A DNA stretch of 56,413 nt from Boothiomyces macroporosus (lineage: Eukaryota > Chytridiomycota > Chytridiomycetes > Rhizophydiales > Terramycetaceae). Below, in pieces: positions 55,327 to 56,413 of the stretch (position 1 is its first letter; the number at the start of each line of letters is the position of its first letter). A program made the translations under genes and the position numbers. The notes beneath the pieces were generated by a model. It worked only from the letters and a program-made list of their open reading frames with translations. It was not told the DNA's origin and ran no database searches. The stretch is from contig JADGKB010000094.1 in assembly GCA_027604185.1 (NCBI GenBank), positions 1 to 56,413 of the forward strand, given 5' to 3'.

Positions 55327-55865
55327 TGTGATTCAGTTCGGGAATGTCTGTGCGCTCATTCACCCACGACAGATCAGTCCTAAAAAGTCTCGAAACCGTG
55401 AGAAATGAAATCTGATTTTGTATAATTATGCCGAGAGTGTTATCGGTCCTGCTCTAGTAAACAGATAATATACCTGTGATATCACTATTGAACCCAAAGG
55501 ATCAGGACCTTAAATTAAATCTTGGTGTAACCAAACTTTGTGTTCTTGAATAAACTTGACAGCAAATTTTCTGAAACAATTATTTCCTTTCCAACGCATT
55601 CTTTAAAGGCTTGCATTTGGTTTGAATCAAATTGAAGTTGTTTTTGCAACAACTTCAAGATTTCTTTTGGAAGCGCGAAAAGCGAGTCATAAATGGCATC
55701 GAGCAACGAGTGGTTGAATCGCACAAGGAGATGGACACTAGTAAATGCAATTCATTTAGGCATCTAAAAATCACTCGACTCTTTGAGCTCGTAGCCATAA
55801 ATTTAGACAGCTTTTTTATAATAATCCAATCAGTAACTTGAATCAATAGAGACAGAAAGGAAAAC

Positions 55866-55960
55866 TTGCCAGCTGAAGTTTGGGATAGAATTTGGATATT
55901 TTGAAATGTGAAAACTGTGCATAAAACCAGAGAATGACTTGAATTCAGTAGTATTATCAA
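55866..55960 (+). pseudogene. Broken F-box-like fragment of the repeat-protein family
   Basis: The plus strand reads LPAEVWDRIWIF and then a stop, followed after a few bases by HKTRE, another stop, and LEF. These match, in order, the N-terminus LPTEVWDKIWLYCDD...LSRTRALQSDF of the F-box-like/ankyrin-like gene at 20724-21983. No repeat units follow within the next 450 bp, so this is the decayed head of a second family member. Confidence 0.5.
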
Positions 55961-56160
55961 AATCCAGGTCTTCAGGATATTATTCACTCTTAAAATCTAT
56001 CACCAACCATTTGAATTGGAGTACAGCTTGTTTTATATGTAGGGAATCTCATGTTTTGGATAAACACTCCAATTCGAAACTAATTGTTTGCATTCCAGCC
56101 AGCAGTGGTATCAATTTTAATAATGGATATTAGAATAAAACCAAGCAGAAATTAACAATA

Positions 56161-56207
56161 GTAGTATAGATGGGCACGAATGAAGTAGTATAGATGGGCA
56201 CGAATGA
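56161..56207 (+). repeat. 24-bp direct repeat, two copies
   Basis: AGTAGTATAGATGGGCACGA occurs twice, in perfect tandem units of 24 bp (the first copy begins one base earlier, at 56160). It lies in non-coding sequence at the right edge. Confidence 0.85.
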
Positions 56208-56413
56208 CCTTGATTTTAAATGAGTTCTTTGTGCAAAGTTGTCAAAATGAATAGTTGCCTGTGGAAATAGGGTTAATCAAAAACGCTAGGGCAATCAATG
56301 AGCAAAGATGAATGGTAGATAGTTTGTGCCAATCTCATACTTTTATCAGAGTTCATAATCGCAGTTAATCAAGTAAATCGAAATAAAGTTGATAGTTGTG
56401 CAAAAGTTTATTA

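Larger units (their letters stand above)
55327..56413. other. Gene-poor right end of the window
   Basis: This 1.1-kb stretch has no gene I can support. It holds a broken F-box-like fragment (55866-55960) and a 24-bp direct repeat (56161-56207). A minus-strand frame at 55515-55724 (LPKEILKLLQKQLQFDSNQ) starts with GTG and lacks an ATG or a splice acceptor in the local style; it may be the last exon of a gene or a remnant. The sequence reaches the window edge at 56413, so any gene starting beyond it is cut off. Confidence 0.5.

Overview
This window is nuclear DNA of a flagellated (zoosporic) fungus or a very close relative. Three gene sets lead to that reading. A chitin synthase export chaperone (CHS7 family), a class I DAHP synthase of the shikimate pathway, a fungalysin (M36) protease and an Ssh4/Ear1-type SPRY protein are fungal in character. 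CFAP91, enkurin and an FBF1-like coiled-coil protein are cilium/flagellum parts. Every multi-exon gene is cut by tiny spliceosomal introns. I assign 57 introns in 22 genes: 33 of 20 nt, 18 of 19 nt, four of 21 nt, one of 22 and one of 23 nt. All begin with GT and all but one end in AG. With these introns removed, every gene model is an uninterrupted multiple of three, and the joins restore known family motifs. A chytrid, blastoclad, aphelid, rozellid or sanchytrid are all possible; I cannot choose from sequence alone.

Layout. 0-5 kb: proteasome alpha4, a mitochondrial RMND1 protein, an Hv1-like proton channel with an altered S4, a 52-bp tandem repeat, and DAHP synthase. 4.7-6.5 kb: two tandem seven-TM genes. 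6.7-16 kb: LisH/WD40 protein, SLX1 nuclease, CHS7 chaperone, a single-pass surface protein, FBF1-like protein. 16-26 kb: an orphan protein, fungalysin, a 14-repeat F-box-like/ankyrin-like protein, CFAP91, a sugar permease. 26-31 kb: a decayed stretch, PARP-type zinc-finger protein, GNAT, cullin-4. 31-37 kb: an array of four intronless tandem genes for seven-TM proteins with a cysteine-rich N-terminal domain. 37-46 kb: two tandem Cys-motif genes, ISCA1, an acyltransferase, enkurin, macrodomain protein, SRP54, a small four-helix-like membrane protein and an ETT1-like TPR protein. 46-56 kb: P450 with a membrane-spanning tail, ABCC transporter, FAD monooxygenase, SPRY protein, and a gene-poor end with a broken F-box-like fragment.

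The genes are packed tightly. Convergent neighbours are often 23-50 bp apart, one divergent pair is about 31 bp apart, and AATAAA signals may overlap the stop codon. There are no operons, tRNAs, rRNAs, CRISPR arrays or recognisable transposons. The two unrelated seven-TM families (six genes in 56 kb) look like lineage-specific receptors and are, with the intron system, the most unusual content. The P450, ABC transporter and FAD monooxygenase lie together and could share a lipid or xenobiotic role, which is inference from position only.
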